A stretch of 64,000 nt of DNA. It comes from Pseudomonas sp. QTF5. GTDB lineage: Bacteria > Pseudomonadota > Gammaproteobacteria > Pseudomonadales > Pseudomonadaceae. This document shows positions 22,938-32,985 of the stretch, piece after piece. Positions within the stretch are counted from its first letter, which is position 1, and every line of letters starts with the position of its first letter. Made by a program: the position numbers and the translations under genes. The notes beneath the pieces were generated by a model. That model made no database searches. It saw only the letters and a list, made by a program, of their open reading frames with translations, and was not told the origin of the DNA. The stretch is taken from positions 1-64,000 of the forward strand of contig NZ_AZRW02000004.1 in the NCBI RefSeq assembly GCF_000512695.2, in the 5' to 3' direction.

Positions 22938-22971
22938 TTTGCCTGGGATTTTTGTGTTGCCTGTTCTGGCC

Positions 22972-23067
22972 TCTTCGCGAGCAAGCCCGCTCTCACAGTG
23001 GATTTTTGGTGTACACAAAATCTGTGTAAACACCGATCAAGTGTGGGAGCGGGCTTGCTCGCGAAGA
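22972..23067. repeat. REPIN, type A
   Basis: Two inverted type A arms lie around about 45 bp, between the leuA terminator and the convergent amidase gene. Confidence 0.9.
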
Positions 23068-23090
23068 CGGACGGTCAGGCAAAGACAATC

Positions 23091-23882
23091 TCAGGTGAAC
23101 TCGAAGGTATCCGCATCCAGATTCGCCGGAAACCGTGCGCGATAAGCCGCCAGCTCCGCCGCGTCCAGAACGACCTTGAATACACCATCGGCATCGCCTG
23201 CGCTGAGCAACGTCTCGCCCTGAAAATCCAGGACCTGACTGTCACCGGTATAAGCAAAGCCTTTGCCATCGGTACCGATGCGGTTCACCGCCGCCACATA
23301 GCAGAGGTTTTCAATCGCCCGTGCCGGCAGCAAACGGTTCCAGTGCTGGCGCCGAGCGCCCGGCCAATTGGCGGTGTAAAGCAACAGGTCGGTGTCTTGA
23401 GGATCGCGACTCCAGACCGGGAATCGCAGGTCGTAGCAAATCAGCGGCCGCACTCGCCAGCCCTTCAATTCGAACTGCACCTGACGCTCGCCCGGAGTGA
23501 AATGGTTGTGCTCGCCCGCCATGCGGAACAGATGACGCTTGTCGTAGTGCCACACCTCCCCGTCCGGCCGCGCCCACAACAGACGATTGCGATGACTGCC
23601 GTCAGCCACCTGAACGATGATGCTGCCGGTGATCACCGCGTCCAGTTTCGCCGCCTGAACCCGCAGCCATTTACTGGTGGGGCCATTTTCTGGCTCGGCG
23701 AGGGTTTCCGATTCCATGGAGAAACCGGTGGTGAACATCTCCGGCAGGATGATCAGATCAGCGCCGCGAGCCTGTTCCAGCAACGGCTCGAAATGCTCCA
23801 GATTGGCCGGACGATCATGCCAGGCCAAGGTGGTCTGGATCAGCGCGACATTCAGATTGGGCAGAGCACTCAGATCACGCAT
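23091..23882 (-). CDS. Nitrilase-family amidohydrolase (omega-amidase type)
   Basis: This 263-residue enzyme has the complete nitrilase triad: Glu in IILPEMFTTGF, Lys in HYDKRHLF and Cys in LICYDLRFP. The sequence resembles YafV, an omega-amidase acting on alpha-ketoglutaramate and alpha-keto-succinamate-type amides. Its start overlaps the end of the methionine aminotransferase gene by 13 bp. That pairing fits methionine salvage, because the transaminase makes such keto-amides from glutamine and the amidase removes them. Confidence 0.9.
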   Translation of the reverse strand: MRDLSALPNLNVALIQTTLAWHDRPANLEHFEPLLEQARGADLIILPEMFTTGFSMESETLAEPENGPTSKWLRVQAAKLDAVITGSIIVQVADGSHRNRLLWARPDGEVWHYDKRHLFRMAGEHNHFTPGERQVQFELKGWRVRPLICYDLRFPVWSRDPQDTDLLLYTANWPGARRQHWNRLLPARAIENLCYVAAVNRIGTDGKGFAYTGDSQVLDFQGETLLSAGDADGVFKVVLDAAELAAYRARFPANLDADTFEFT

Positions 23883-25018
23883 AGTTTTGCCGCTGCTTCA
23901 CGCAGGGTCTCCTCGCGTTTGGCAAAGCACAGGCGCACCAGGCGCTGGCCGACCGGTGGCGTCTGGTAGAACACCGAGATCGGGATGCTCGCGACACCAT
24001 GTTCGCGGGTCATCCACAGCGCCATCTCGACGTCATCGAGGTCCGGGCGAATCTGCGAGTAATCGACCAATTGGAAATAAGTACCGGCCACGCGGCTGAA
24101 ACTGAAGCGTGACGGCGCCAGCAGATCGCAGAACAGATCGCGCTTGGCCTGATAGAAACCCGGCAATTCTTCGACATGCTCCGGGTGCTCGGCCATGTAA
24201 TCGGCCAACGCATATTGCAACGGCGTCACGCCGCAGAAACTGACGTATTGGTGAACCTTGCGCAGCTCCGCGGTAAGGGCTGGCGGAGCCACCACGTAAC
24301 CGGTTTTCCAACCAGTGACGTGGTAGGTCTTGCCGAATGAACTGACCACAAATGCGCGCTGATAGAGTTCTTCGTGGGCCAATACGCTGACGTGAGGCAC
24401 GCCGTCGAACACCAGGTGCTCGTAGACCTCATCACTGATCACATAGATATCGCGGTCGCGGATCAACGCCGCCAGTTGATCCAGCTCGGCACGACTGATC
24501 AATGCGCCGCTGGGGTTGTGCGGGGTGTTAAGAATGATCATCCGCGTACGCGGGCTCAGCGCATCGGCAAGCTTCTGGAAGTCGATACTGAAATCGTTGA
24601 GGCCCAGTTGCACATGAACGCAACGGCCACCGGCCAGCTCCACCGAAGGTTCATAACTGTCGTAGGCCGGATCGAACACGATCACTTCATCGCCGCTGTG
24701 GATCACCGTCTGAATGGCGCAGAAAATCGCCTGAGTCGCGCCGGGGGTGACCGTCACTTCACTGTCGGCATCGACATGGGCGCCGTAGCTGCGAGCGATC
24801 TTCACCGCGATCTGCTGACGCAACACCGGCAGGCCGGTCATCGGCGAATACTGGTTGTGACCACTGGCGATATGCCGGCCGACCGCATCGCGCAGGGCCT
24901 GCGGGCCGTCGAAATCGGGAAACCCCTGAGACAGATTGATCGCCCCGGTTTGCGCCGCAAGCTGAGACATCTGAGTGAAGATAGTGATGCCGACATTCGG
25001 CAGCTTACTGGTGATCAT
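23870..25018 (-). CDS. PLP-dependent methionine aminotransferase (YbdL type)
   Basis: This 382-residue fold-type I aminotransferase starts MITSKLPNVGITIFTQMS. It has the substrate loop INLSQGFPDFDGP and the PLP motifs NTPHNPSGAL and ISDEVYEHLVFDG, with the Schiff-base Lys in SSFGKTYHVTGWK. The family transaminates methionine and aromatic amino acids. ATG at 25018 starts the homology; the 53-codon longer frame is not used. It is upstream of, and overlaps, the omega-amidase gene. Confidence 0.92.
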   Translation of the reverse strand: MITSKLPNVGITIFTQMSQLAAQTGAINLSQGFPDFDGPQALRDAVGRHIASGHNQYSPMTGLPVLRQQIAVKIARSYGAHVDADSEVTVTPGATQAIFCAIQTVIHSGDEVIVFDPAYDSYEPSVELAGGRCVHVQLGLNDFSIDFQKLADALSPRTRMIILNTPHNPSGALISRAELDQLAALIRDRDIYVISDEVYEHLVFDGVPHVSVLAHEELYQRAFVVSSFGKTYHVTGWKTGYVVAPPALTAELRKVHQYVSFCGVTPLQYALADYMAEHPEHVEELPGFYQAKRDLFCDLLAPSRFSFSRVAGTYFQLVDYSQIRPDLDDVEMALWMTREHGVASIPISVFYQTPPVGQRLVRLCFAKREETLREAAAKLCVI

Positions 25019-25091
25019 CGGTGATTCCCTGGCTCTACACCCGGCTCTACGACGGCACGGGAGAGCTCGAGAATAGCCCAAACGGCGCCCA

Positions 25092-25119
25092 TAAAAAAAG
25101 GGCGCCTTAAGCGCCCTTT
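25092..25119 (-). terminator. Rho-independent terminator after der (minus strand)
   Basis: The stem AAAGGGCGC/GCGCCCTTT is followed on the minus strand by seven T. It lies beyond a REPIN, about 125 bp after the der stop. On the other side is the start region of the aminotransferase gene. Confidence 0.88.
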
Positions 25120-25130
25120 CTGTAACCCGA

Positions 25131-25224
25131 TCCTGTGGGAGCGTGGCTTGCCCGCGATAGTCACGCCGCGGTGTCACAGGTACACCGCGTTATCGTTCAT
25201 CGCGGGCAAGCCCGCTCCCACAGG
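25131..25224. repeat. REPIN, type A (GCCCGCGA subtype)
   Basis: The arms TCCTGTGGGAGCGTGGCTTG and CGGGCAAGCCCGCTCCCACA are inverted, with CCCGCGAT rather than CTCGCGAA at the inner end. It lies directly after der. Confidence 0.9.
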
Positions 25225-25242
25225 AACCGGGTTAGCCATAAA

Positions 25243-26712
25243 TCAGCGCTTGTCGCGGCGCTTCTTGTCGGCTTTTTTGTGGTGAGTCATCAAACGACGC
25301 TTCTTGTTGACCTGGCGGTCGGTGAGCGTGTTCTTGTTGCCTTCGTACGGGTTTTCGCCGCCCTTGAACTCGATGCGGATCGGCGTACCGACCAGCTTGA
25401 GCACACGACGGTAAGTGTTTTCCAGGTAACGGACGTAAGACTTCGGCACCTTCTCGATCTGGTTACCGTGAATCACGATGATCGGCGGGTTCGCGCCACC
25501 CAAGTGGGCATAACGCAGCTTGATCCGGCGGTTGTTGACCATCGGTGGCGCGTGTTCGCCGACCGCATCTTCCAGAATCTGGGTCAGGCGGTTGGTCGGC
25601 CAGCGGGTGACCGCGGACTTGAACGAGTTCTGTACCGACGCGTAGAGGTTGCCCACGCCAGTGCCGTGCAAGGCCGAGATGAAGTGGATGTCGGCGAAGT
25701 CGACGAAGAACAGTCGACGTTGCAACTCGACCTTCACGAAGTCGCGCTCGCTCGGCGTCATGCCGTCCCACTTGTTGATCGCGATAACCAACGCACGACC
25801 TGCTTCCAGGGCAAAGCCCAGCAGGTTGAGGTCGTGGTCCACCACGCCTTCGCGGGCGTCCATCACAAAGATCACCACGTTGGCGTCTTTGATCGCCTGC
25901 AGGGTTTTGACCACGGAGAACTTTTCGACTTCTTCGTGGATCTTGCCGCGCTTGCGCACACCGGCGGTGTCGATCAGCGTGTACTTCTCGTCGTTACGTT
26001 CAAACGGGATGTAGATGCTGTCGCGGGTGGTGCCGGGCTGGTCATAAACGATAACCCGGTCTTCACCGAGCATGCGGTTGACCAGCGTCGACTTGCCGAC
26101 GTTCGGACGACCGATGATGGCGATCTTGATACCGTCTTTTTCACTCGGGCCAGGAATGCGCTTGGCTTCCTCGCCTTCGGCAACGATCTCTTCCTCGCCT
26201 TCTTCCGATTCTTCTTCGTCTTTCGGGAAATCGCTCAGGGCAATTTCCAGCATCTGGGTGATGCCACGGCCATGAGCACCGGCGATCGGGATCGCGTGGC
26301 CCATGCCCAACGGGGCGAATTCGGCGCGGGCCATTTCAGGGTCGATGTTGTCGACCTTATTGGCAACCACGTAAGAACGCTTGTTACGCTTGCGCAAGTG
26401 CTCGGCGATCATCTGGTCGGCCGCGGTGAAACCGGCCTTGGCATCTACCAGGAACAGAACGACATCCGCTTCTTCAATGGCCAGCAGCGACTGCTCGGCC
26501 ATTTTTTCGTCCATACCGTGCTCGTCACCGGAGATACCGCCGGTGTCGACCAGAATGTAGGAACGCCCTTGCCACTTGGCCTCACCGTACTGGCGATCAC
26601 GGGTCAGACCGGACAAGTCGCCGACGATGGCGTCGCGAGTCCTGGTCAGGCGGTTGAACAAGGTGGACTTGCCGACGTTCGGTCGGCCCACCAGGGCGAT
26701 TACGGGAACCAT
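25243..26712 (-). CDS. der: Ribosome-associated GTPase Der (EngA)
   Basis: This 489-residue protein has two tandem GTPase domains. The first P-loop is [11 protein letters not shown] near residue 8, with NKVDNID. The second is [11 protein letters not shown] near residue 200, with DTAGVRKRG and NKWDG. A C-terminal KH-like domain has a basic tail ([20 protein letters not shown]). It is needed for 50S subunit maturation. Between the two G domains is an acidic insert rich in Glu ([10 protein letters not shown]). ATG at 26712 is used, with GGAGAG upstream. It lies downstream of bamB, with a hairpin terminator between them. Confidence 0.97.
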   Translation of the reverse strand: MVPVIALVGRPNVGKSTLFNRLTRTRDAIVGDLSGLTRDRQYGEAKWQGRSYILVDTGGISGDEHGMDEKMAEQSLLAIEEADVVLFLVDAKAGFTAADQMIAEHLRKRNKRSYVVANKVDNIDPEMARAEFAPLGMGHAIPIAGAHGRGITQMLEIALSDFPKDEEESEEGEEEIVAEGEEAKRIPGPSEKDGIKIAIIGRPNVGKSTLVNRMLGEDRVIVYDQPGTTRDSIYIPFERNDEKYTLIDTAGVRKRGKIHEEVEKFSVVKTLQAIKDANVVIFVMDAREGVVDHDLNLLGFALEAGRALVIAINKWDGMTPSERDFVKVELQRRLFFVDFADIHFISALHGTGVGNLYASVQNSFKSAVTRWPTNRLTQILEDAVGEHAPPMVNNRRIKLRYAHLGGANPPIIVIHGNQIEKVPKSYVRYLENTYRRVLKLVGTPIRIEFKGGENPYEGNKNTLTDRQVNKKRRLMTHHKKADKKRRDKR

Positions 26713-26737
26713 GCGGCTCTCCACTTCGTTATTTCAG

Positions 26738-26768
26738 AAAATACAAAAGCCGCTGCGAGGCAGCGGCT
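26738..26768 (-). terminator. Hairpin terminator between bamB and der
   Basis: On the minus strand AGCCGCTG-CCTCG-CAGCGGCT is followed by TTTTGTATTTT, 26 bases before the der start codon. It can end bamB transcripts or partly reduce readthrough into der. Confidence 0.85.
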
Positions 26769-26785
26769 GGTGCTCGGGGCAGCAC

Positions 26786-26887
26786 TGTGGGAGCGGGCTT
26801 GCTCGCGAAAAAACGTAATAGCACCGCATTTACTCAGGCTGTACGTGTCATCGTTGACGCCCTTCGCGAGCAAGCCCGCTCCCACAG
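26786..26887. repeat. REPIN, type A
   Basis: Two inverted type A arms lie around about 55 bp between bamB and the terminator ahead of der. Confidence 0.9.
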
Positions 26888-26923
26888 GTGAAGCCGCTTG
26901 GGGATCAACCCCAAGCATAGTTG

Positions 26924-28075
26924 TTACTTAATGGTCAGGGCTTCCAGTTTGCCACTGTTGCCATACAGATAAATCGTGTCACCCACCACCAGCGGACGGG
27001 CACGCAGGCCGTCGCTGTCGATGCGCTCGCGGCCGACGAAACGACCGTCCACCTGACTCAGCAGGTGCAGGTAACCTTCCATATCACCGACTGCAACATA
27101 GCTGGAGAACACTTCCGGAGCCGACAGTTGACGGCGGGCCAGCGAATCGTTGCTCCACAAAGCAGTGGTAGAACGTTCGTCGACGCCTTCAACGGTGCCT
27201 GCAGACAGGCTCACGTAGACGCTGCCAAAACCCTGAGCAACGCCGGCATAACTGGAAGCATCACGCTGCCAGAGCTGACGGCCGCTTTCCAGGTCCAGTG
27301 CCGCAACGCGACCCTGATAGCTGGCGACATACAGTGTACCGCCGGACAGCAGCAAGCCACCGTCGATATCGACCACACGCTCCAGCTCCGAACGACCTTG
27401 TGGAATCGCTACGCGCTGTTCCCACACCGGCACGCCGTTGGAAACATCCAGAGCGACCACTTTACCAGTCGACAGGCCAGCCACCGCGAGGCGGTTGGTG
27501 ACGATCGGTGCGCTGGTGCCGCGCAGGGTCAGAACCGCTGGCGTGCTGTCATACAACCAGCGCGGGTTGCCGGTAGCGGCATCCAGACCGATCAGACGGT
27601 CATCCTGGGTCTGAACCACAACAACGTCACCGTTGGTGGCCGGCGGCGCGAGCACTTCACTGGTCACGCGAGCGCGCCATTTCTCTTCACCGCTGCTGGC
27701 GTCCAGGGCAACGATTTCGCCCTTGAGCGTGCCGATCATGACCAGCCCGTAACCCACGCCAACGGCACCGGAGACAGGCAGTTCGAGATCTTTCTTCCAT
27801 TTGACGTCGCCATTGCTGCGATCCATCGCCATCACCACACCGGTGACGTCGGCGGCATAGATGGTATCGCCATCGATCGCCGGAACCAGCATGTTGTAGG
27901 TTTCGCCCTGACCGTCACCGATCGAACGACTCCACTGCTTTTGCAGAACCACTTCTTCTTTGAAGTCGGTCAACTCGGCCGGTGGCAATTCTTTTTTGCT
28001 GTTGCTGCTGCAACCCGCGGCCAATATGGCCAGAGCCAGCAATGCTGCATGTTTCCAACGGATCACGTCACGCAT
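26924..28075 (-). CDS. bamB: Outer membrane protein assembly factor BamB
   Basis: This lipoprotein of about 383 residues has a signal sequence ending LAILAAGC (lipobox Cys) and repeated beta-propeller blades with the PQQ-like pattern (VALDASSGEEKW, IGLDAATGNPRW, VALDVSNGVPVW, AALDLESGRQLW). It is part of the BAM complex that inserts beta-barrel proteins. ATG at 28075 is listed, but GTG at 28066 is at better spacing from AAAGGGG and may be the true start. It overlaps the end of the yfgM gene by 8 bp. Confidence 0.95.
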   Translation of the reverse strand: MRDVIRWKHAALLALAILAAGCSSNSKKELPPAELTDFKEEVVLQKQWSRSIGDGQGETYNMLVPAIDGDTIYAADVTGVVMAMDRSNGDVKWKKDLELPVSGAVGVGYGLVMIGTLKGEIVALDASSGEEKWRARVTSEVLAPPATNGDVVVVQTQDDRLIGLDAATGNPRWLYDSTPAVLTLRGTSAPIVTNRLAVAGLSTGKVVALDVSNGVPVWEQRVAIPQGRSELERVVDIDGGLLLSGGTLYVASYQGRVAALDLESGRQLWQRDASSYAGVAQGFGSVYVSLSAGTVEGVDERSTTALWSNDSLARRQLSAPEVFSSYVAVGDMEGYLHLLSQVDGRFVGRERIDSDGLRARPLVVGDTIYLYGNSGKLEALTIK

Positions 28076-28709
28076 CCCCTTTGGCCAAGTCGTCCAGCTT
28101 GATTTGTAGGCCACCGACCGCCGCTTCATCCGACAGTGCCGCCTTGGCTTTTTGATACGCCGTGTTCGCTTCGTCGGTACGACCCAACTGCACCAGCAGG
28201 TCGCCTTTGAGTTCTTCGCGAGTAGCCAGGAAGGCTTTGTCGGCATCGCCTTCGAGCAGTTTCAGGGCTTCATCGACCTTGTTCTGCGCGGCCAGTACTT
28301 GCGCCAGACGCTGACGGGCAATTTCGCCGAGTGCCGGGTTGGCCGGTTTGGCGACAATGGCTTTCAGCTCGCTGGCTGCGTCGTCCAGCTTGGCGCTGTC
28401 GACCGCGACTTTCGCCACGAACAGGCTGCCATATTGCGCGTAAGCGGTGCCGCCGAACTCGCTGTTGAGCTTGCCAGCCAGATCCGAAACACGGGCAGCA
28501 TCAGGCTTGCCGTCAGGCGTCAGCGTGGTTTCGAGCAATTGCTGATAGAGAATCGAGGCGCCTTGCGACTGATTGCTCTGATACTTCTGAAAGGCCTGCC
28601 AGCCGAACACGATGACCAGCGCCAACAGGCCGCCAGTGACCAGGGGCTTGCCGTTGCGTGTCCACCAGTCCTTCAACTCCGCCAGATGTTCGTCTTCGGT
28701 ACTCGACAC
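28068..28709 (-). CDS. yfgM: YfgM-type membrane-anchored TPR protein
   Basis: This 213-residue protein has one N-terminal membrane helix (about 24-42, VTGGLLALVIVFGWQAF) followed by tetratricopeptide-like helical repeats in the periplasm. YfgM works with PpiD and the SecYEG translocon in E. coli. It lies between hisS and bamB, the order typical of gammaproteobacteria, and overlaps bamB. Confidence 0.92.
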   Translation of the reverse strand: MSSTEDEHLAELKDWWTRNGKPLVTGGLLALVIVFGWQAFQKYQSNQSQGASILYQQLLETTLTPDGKPDAARVSDLAGKLNSEFGGTAYAQYGSLFVAKVAVDSAKLDDAASELKAIVAKPANPALGEIARQRLAQVLAAQNKVDEALKLLEGDADKAFLATREELKGDLLVQLGRTDEANTAYQKAKAALSDEAAVGGLQIKLDDLAKGDA

Positions 28710-28749
28710 CCCAATACTCCTTAATCGCTAAATCGGCTGTTTGACAGCT

Positions 28750-30039
28750 TCAACCCTGCACGACGCAGGTGGCCAGGTGTGCAGCAAGCGCATCCCAGGC
28801 AATGCTTTGTTGTTCGCCCTGGCCACGCAGGGGTTTGAAACCTACCACTTGCTGGGCCATTTCGTCGTCACCGAGAATCAATGCGTACAGCGCACCGCTC
28901 TTGTCGGCTTTCTTGAACTGGCTTTTGAAGCTGCCGGCACCGGCATTGACTTGCAGGCGCAGGTTGGGCAATTGATCACGAACACGCTCGCTCAGGGCCA
29001 GCCCGGCCAGCTCGGCGGCTTCACCGAAGGCGCAGAGGTAGACATCGACCTGACGGGAGATTTCTTCGGGAATCTGCTCCAGGGTTTCAAGCAGCAGCAC
29101 CAGACGTTCGATGCCCATGGCGAAGCCAACGCCCGTGGTCGGCTTGCCGCCCATCTGCTCCACCAGACCGTCGTAACGGCCACCGGCACATACGGTGCCC
29201 TGGGCGCCCAACTTGTCGGTGACCCATTCGAAAACGGTCTTGCTGTAGTAATCCAGCCCGCGAACCAGCTTCGGGTTGATCACATAAGGAATGCCGGCGG
29301 CGTCCAGACGAGCCTTGAGGCCCTCGAAGTGCACACGAGACTCTTCGTCAAGGTAGTCGGCCATTTTTGGCGCGTCGGCCAACGCCGCTTGAGTGTCGGG
29401 GTTCTTGGTATCCAGAACCCGCAGCGGGTTGGTCTTCAGACGGCGCTGGCTGTCTTCGTCCAGTTGATCCAGGCGAGCGGACAGGTATTCGACCAGGGCG
29501 TCACGATAACGACCACGGGACTCGCTGGTGCCCAGGCTATTGAGTTCGAGCTTGACCGCATCGCGGATACCCAACTCGCCCCACAGGCGCCAGGTCAGCA
29601 CGATCAACTCGGCGTCGATGTCCGGACCGTCGAGGTTGAAGACTTCGCAGCCGATCTGGTGAAACTGGCGATAACGACCTTTCTGCGGACGTTCGTGACG
29701 GAACATCGGGCCGATGTACCAGAGTTTCTGCACCTGACCGCCGCCGGTGATGCCGTGCTCGAGCACCGCACGCACGCAGGCCGCTGTGCCTTCAGGGCGC
29801 AGGGTCAGGGAATCGCCGTTGCGGTCGTCGAAGGTGTACATCTCTTTTTCGACGATGTCGGTCACTTCACCGATGGAGCGTTTGAACAGCTCGGTGAACT
29901 CGACGATCGGCATGCGAATCTGCTTGTAACCGTAGTTATCCAGCAGACGCGAAACAGTGCCCTCGAAATGACGCCACAGGGGAGTCTGTTCGGGCAGGAT
30001 GTCGTTCATGCCACGAATGGCTTGCAGAGACTTGCTCAC
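28750..30039 (-). CDS. hisS: Histidyl-tRNA synthetase
   Basis: This 429-residue class II synthetase has the core start [12 protein letters not shown], motif 2 ([16 protein letters not shown]), the histidine-binding loops [14 protein letters not shown] and [15 protein letters not shown], motif 3 (GFAMGIERL), and the C-terminal anticodon domain. The length and motifs are complete. It is in the ispG-hisS-yfgM-bamB order on the minus strand. Confidence 0.98.
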   Translation of the reverse strand: MSKSLQAIRGMNDILPEQTPLWRHFEGTVSRLLDNYGYKQIRMPIVEFTELFKRSIGEVTDIVEKEMYTFDDRNGDSLTLRPEGTAACVRAVLEHGITGGGQVQKLWYIGPMFRHERPQKGRYRQFHQIGCEVFNLDGPDIDAELIVLTWRLWGELGIRDAVKLELNSLGTSESRGRYRDALVEYLSARLDQLDEDSQRRLKTNPLRVLDTKNPDTQAALADAPKMADYLDEESRVHFEGLKARLDAAGIPYVINPKLVRGLDYYSKTVFEWVTDKLGAQGTVCAGGRYDGLVEQMGGKPTTGVGFAMGIERLVLLLETLEQIPEEISRQVDVYLCAFGEAAELAGLALSERVRDQLPNLRLQVNAGAGSFKSQFKKADKSGALYALILGDDEMAQQVVGFKPLRGQGEQQSIAWDALAAHLATCVVQG

Positions 30040-30076
30040 TTAAAATCCTTAAATTCATTCGGCTCTTTAGTCAGGG

Positions 30077-31186
30077 TCAGCCGCGAGCGATTACAGCTGC
30101 GTCGGCTTCGACCTTTTCGGCCGCTTTCTGGCGGATCAAGCGTTCAAGCTCATCCACCAGATTGTCATTAGTCAGTTTCTGCGCCGGCTTGCCGTCGATG
30201 TAAATCAGGTTTGGCGTACCGCCGGTCAAGCCGATATGGGCTTCCTTGGCTTCGCCCGGCCCATTGACCACGCAACCAATCACCGCGACATCCAGCGGCA
30301 CCAGCAGGTCTTCGAGACGCCCTTCAAGCTCGTTCATGGTTTTGACCACATCGAAGTTCTGCCGCGAGCAGCTCGGGCAGGCGATGAAGTTGATGCCACG
30401 GGAACGCAGGTGCAGGGATTTGAGAATGTCGTAGCCGACTTTCACTTCCTCGACCGGGTCGGCCGCCAACGAGATGCGAATAGTATCGCCAATCCCTTCG
30501 GCGAGCAGCATACCGAGGCCCACGGCGGATTTCACTGTGCCTGAGCGCAAACCACCCGCTTCAGTGATGCCCAAGTGCAGCGGCTGGACGATTTCCTTGG
30601 CCAGCAAGCGGTAGGCAGCGACAGCCATGAACACGTCGGAGGCTTTCACGCTGACCTTGAAGTCCTGGAAATTCAGGCGTTCGAGGTGTTCGACGTGACG
30701 CAAGGCGGACTCGACCAGCGCAGCGGGGGTCGGCTCGCCGTATTTCTTTTGCAGGTCTTTTTCCAGGGAGCCGGCGTTGACGCCGATGCGGATCGGAATC
30801 CCGCGATCACGGGCAGCATCGACCACCGCACGCACGCGGTCTTCGCGACCGATGTTGCCCGGGTTGATCCGCAGGCAATCGACGCCCAGTTCGGCTACGC
30901 GCAGCGCAATTTTGTAGTCGAAATGAATATCGGCCACCAACGGCACTTTGACCAGTTGCTTGATCTTGCCGAAGGCTTCGGCGGCATCCATGTCCGGCAC
31001 GGAAATCCGCACGATATCGACGCCAGCGGCTTCCAGGCGATTGATCTGGGCCACGGTGGCGGCCACGTCATTGGTGTCGCTGTTGGTCATGCTCTGCACA
31101 GCGATAGGCGCATCGCCGCCCACGGGCACGTTACCGACCCAGATCTTGCGGGATTCGCGACGTTTGATTGGAGATTCGCCGTGCAT
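30077..31186 (-). CDS. ispG: 4-hydroxy-3-methylbut-2-enyl diphosphate synthase (flavodoxin)
   Basis: This 369-residue iron-sulfur enzyme acts in the penultimate step of the MEP isoprenoid pathway. The TIM-barrel half starts near [20 protein letters not shown]. The 4Fe-4S ligands are in [10 protein letters not shown] and in [10 protein letters not shown]. It lies 3 bp after rodZ and upstream of hisS. The need for a cluster links it to the isc genes of the same block. Confidence 0.97.
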   Translation of the reverse strand: MHGESPIKRRESRKIWVGNVPVGGDAPIAVQSMTNSDTNDVAATVAQINRLEAAGVDIVRISVPDMDAAEAFGKIKQLVKVPLVADIHFDYKIALRVAELGVDCLRINPGNIGREDRVRAVVDAARDRGIPIRIGVNAGSLEKDLQKKYGEPTPAALVESALRHVEHLERLNFQDFKVSVKASDVFMAVAAYRLLAKEIVQPLHLGITEAGGLRSGTVKSAVGLGMLLAEGIGDTIRISLAADPVEEVKVGYDILKSLHLRSRGINFIACPSCSRQNFDVVKTMNELEGRLEDLLVPLDVAVIGCVVNGPGEAKEAHIGLTGGTPNLIYIDGKPAQKLTNDNLVDELERLIRQKAAEKVEADAAVIARG

Positions 31187-31189
31187 GAC

Positions 31190-32218
31190 TTATTGACCCA
31201 ACTTCAGGCGAGCAGTCTCGCCACTGGTGAACGGAGCGACATCAACCACCTGCCCGTTGTAACTGACCTGCGCACCACGGGCGAAGCCCAGACGCACGGA
31301 AAATGGCGGTTTGCCGCTGACAGTAACATTTTCGCCTTTACGCTTTAGACCGCTTAACAGCACCTTGCCCGCGCCATCGGTCACTTGCGTCCAGCAATCG
31401 GCGGTGAATTGCAGTTGAACCTGGCCTTGGCCGGCCACCGGAGCTGGAGCTGGAGCTGGAGCTGGAGCGGTCGGAGCAGTAATAACGGGTGCAGGTACAG
31501 CGGGAACAGCCGGGGCAGGCGTCGCCGGTGTCGCGACAACCGGAGCAGTGCTGTGGGCCGCAGCCGCAGGCGTTACTGCTGGAGCCGCTGGTGCTGGAAC
31601 CGGTGCGCTCGTTTCGGCACTGACTGGCTCCTCGGTCGAAGTCTCGGCCTGAGGCAGCGCAAGAGGCGTTGCACCTTCAGCCTGGCCTTGAGCAACAGCC
31701 TGGTCTTCCGGCTCGTCCAGTGGATGGATCTGGGTGGTGCCGTCGGCGCCTTCGACTTCAACGTGTTCCGGGGCCAGGCCGATCAAGTCCTTGGTGCGCA
31801 ATGAGGTTTGATCCTGCCACCAGATAAAACCACCGCCAATCACCGCGAGCAGCAACACCAGGCTGACAATTCGCAAAATGGTGTGAGAAACCCGAACCGG
31901 CTCTTCGATGCGCCCCAGGCTGTGGACGTTGCTGCCCTGGGAGTCGGTGCCGGTGGATTGGTCGAACTGCTGGACCAGAATGGCCTGGTCCATACCGAGC
32001 AATTTGGCATACGCGCGAATATAGCCACGAGCAAAGGTGTGCCCTGGCAGCTTGTCGAAAGCGCCGGCTTCCAGATTGCTCAGGGAATTGACGGTGAGGT
32101 TGAGCTTGAGGGCCACTTCGGCCAGCGACCAGCCATTGCTTTCGCGGGCCTGGCGCAAAGTCTCACCGGGGTTAACGCGATTCGCTGCTACAACTTCGGG
32201 ATGCGCCGCTTTCATCAT
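31190..32218 (-). CDS. rodZ: RodZ-type cytoskeletal protein with N-terminal HTH
   Basis: This 342-residue bitopic membrane protein has a Cro/C1-type helix-turn-helix (about 17-80, GETLRQARESNGWSLAEVAL), one membrane helix near 115-135 (ILRIVSLVLLLAVIGGGFIW), a long Pro/Ala/Thr linker, and a C-terminal DUF4115 beta domain (CWTQVTDGAGKVLLSG). RodZ links MreB to cell-wall synthesis. The linker contains a PAPAPA run coded by a GGAGCT hexamer tandem. Two adjacent ATGs are possible starts. It overlaps pilW by 4 bp. Confidence 0.93.
   Translation of the reverse strand: MMKAAHPEVVAANRVNPGETLRQARESNGWSLAEVALKLNLTVNSLSNLEAGAFDKLPGHTFARGYIRAYAKLLGMDQAILVQQFDQSTGTDSQGSNVHSLGRIEEPVRVSHTILRIVSLVLLLAVIGGGFIWWQDQTSLRTKDLIGLAPEHVEVEGADGTTQIHPLDEPEDQAVAQGQAEGATPLALPQAETSTEEPVSAETSAPVPAPAAPAVTPAAAAHSTAPVVATPATPAPAVPAVPAPVITAPTAPAPAPAPAPVAGQGQVQLQFTADCWTQVTDGAGKVLLSGLKRKGENVTVSGKPPFSVRLGFARGAQVSYNGQVVDVAPFTSGETARLKLGQ
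31438..31470. repeat. Hexamer microsatellite GGAGCT inside rodZ
   Basis: About five tandem copies of GGAGCT encode the Pro-Ala run in the RodZ linker. Gain or loss of one unit adds or removes two residues and keeps the frame. Confidence 0.8.
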
Positions 32219-32973
32219 TGCTCCGACAGGTATTGCTGATATTCCGGCGTACCGGGATAGAGTCGTTTTAATTGCAGGCCAAAACTGGCGGCCTTGTCGC
32301 GATCTTCGAACACTTTTGCCAGCCGAACGCCGAGCAATAGACTACGTGCATTTTGTTCGGTGAGCAGGCTAAAACGGTCGTAATAGTCACGCGCGGGCAC
32401 ATAATGCCTGTCTTCGTAAGACAACTCAGCCATTTCCAGCAATGCACGTGGCTGTTGGCGATTCAAGCGCAGGGCTTTTTCCAGTTGCTGGCGGGCCAGA
32501 TCACGCTGGCCAAGCTTTGAAGCGGTCATGCCCAGGTTTTCGAAAACCCGCGAACGCTCAGGATACAGGGTATCGGCGGCGGCCTGTTCGAAGCGTTCGT
32601 ACGCCTCTTTGTAACGTTTCTCTTCGAAAAGAAAGCTGCCGTAGTTATTCAGGATTCGCGCATCGGCGGGACGTGAAGACAGCGCCTTGCGAAAATGCTG
32701 ATCGGCCAGTTCCGGCTCCATCTCGGCCTGGAACACCAGCCCCAGCGCCGCGTTGGCGTCAGGATCCGAGCTATCCAGGTCCAAAGCCTTCTTCAACGGG
32801 ACTTTGGCACGCTCGGTCATGCCCTGCTGCAAATACCCCAGGCCCAGCTGCACGTAGGCGGCACGCGCTTCATCACGGCCCTTGCTGGTCTTCATCGGGT
32901 TGAAATCGCCCGACAGGACACAACCAGCACAGAGGCTGGCCAACAGCACAAGCAGCGCGAAGCGCAGGGACAT
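32215..32973 (-). CDS. pilW: Type IV pilus biogenesis lipoprotein PilW (PilF in P. aeruginosa)
   Basis: This 252-residue protein has a lipoprotein signal (LLASLCAGCVLSG) and about six TPR units (AYVQLGLGYLQQG, PDANAALGLVFQAE, ARILNNYGSFLFEE). It is the pilotin that helps place the PilQ secretin in the outer membrane. It lies between rlmN and rodZ as in other gammaproteobacteria, and its stop overlaps the rodZ start. Confidence 0.93.
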   Translation of the reverse strand: MSLRFALLVLLASLCAGCVLSGDFNPMKTSKGRDEARAAYVQLGLGYLQQGMTERAKVPLKKALDLDSSDPDANAALGLVFQAEMEPELADQHFRKALSSRPADARILNNYGSFLFEEKRYKEAYERFEQAAADTLYPERSRVFENLGMTASKLGQRDLARQQLEKALRLNRQQPRALLEMAELSYEDRHYVPARDYYDRFSLLTEQNARSLLLGVRLAKVFEDRDKAASFGLQLKRLYPGTPEYQQYLSEQ

Positions 32974-32985
32974 AGAGATCCTCTC

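Noticed and set aside
25135..26931. Open frame of 598 codons on the plus strand across der
   Set aside because: It is antisense to der, covers two REPINs, and has no family resemblance.
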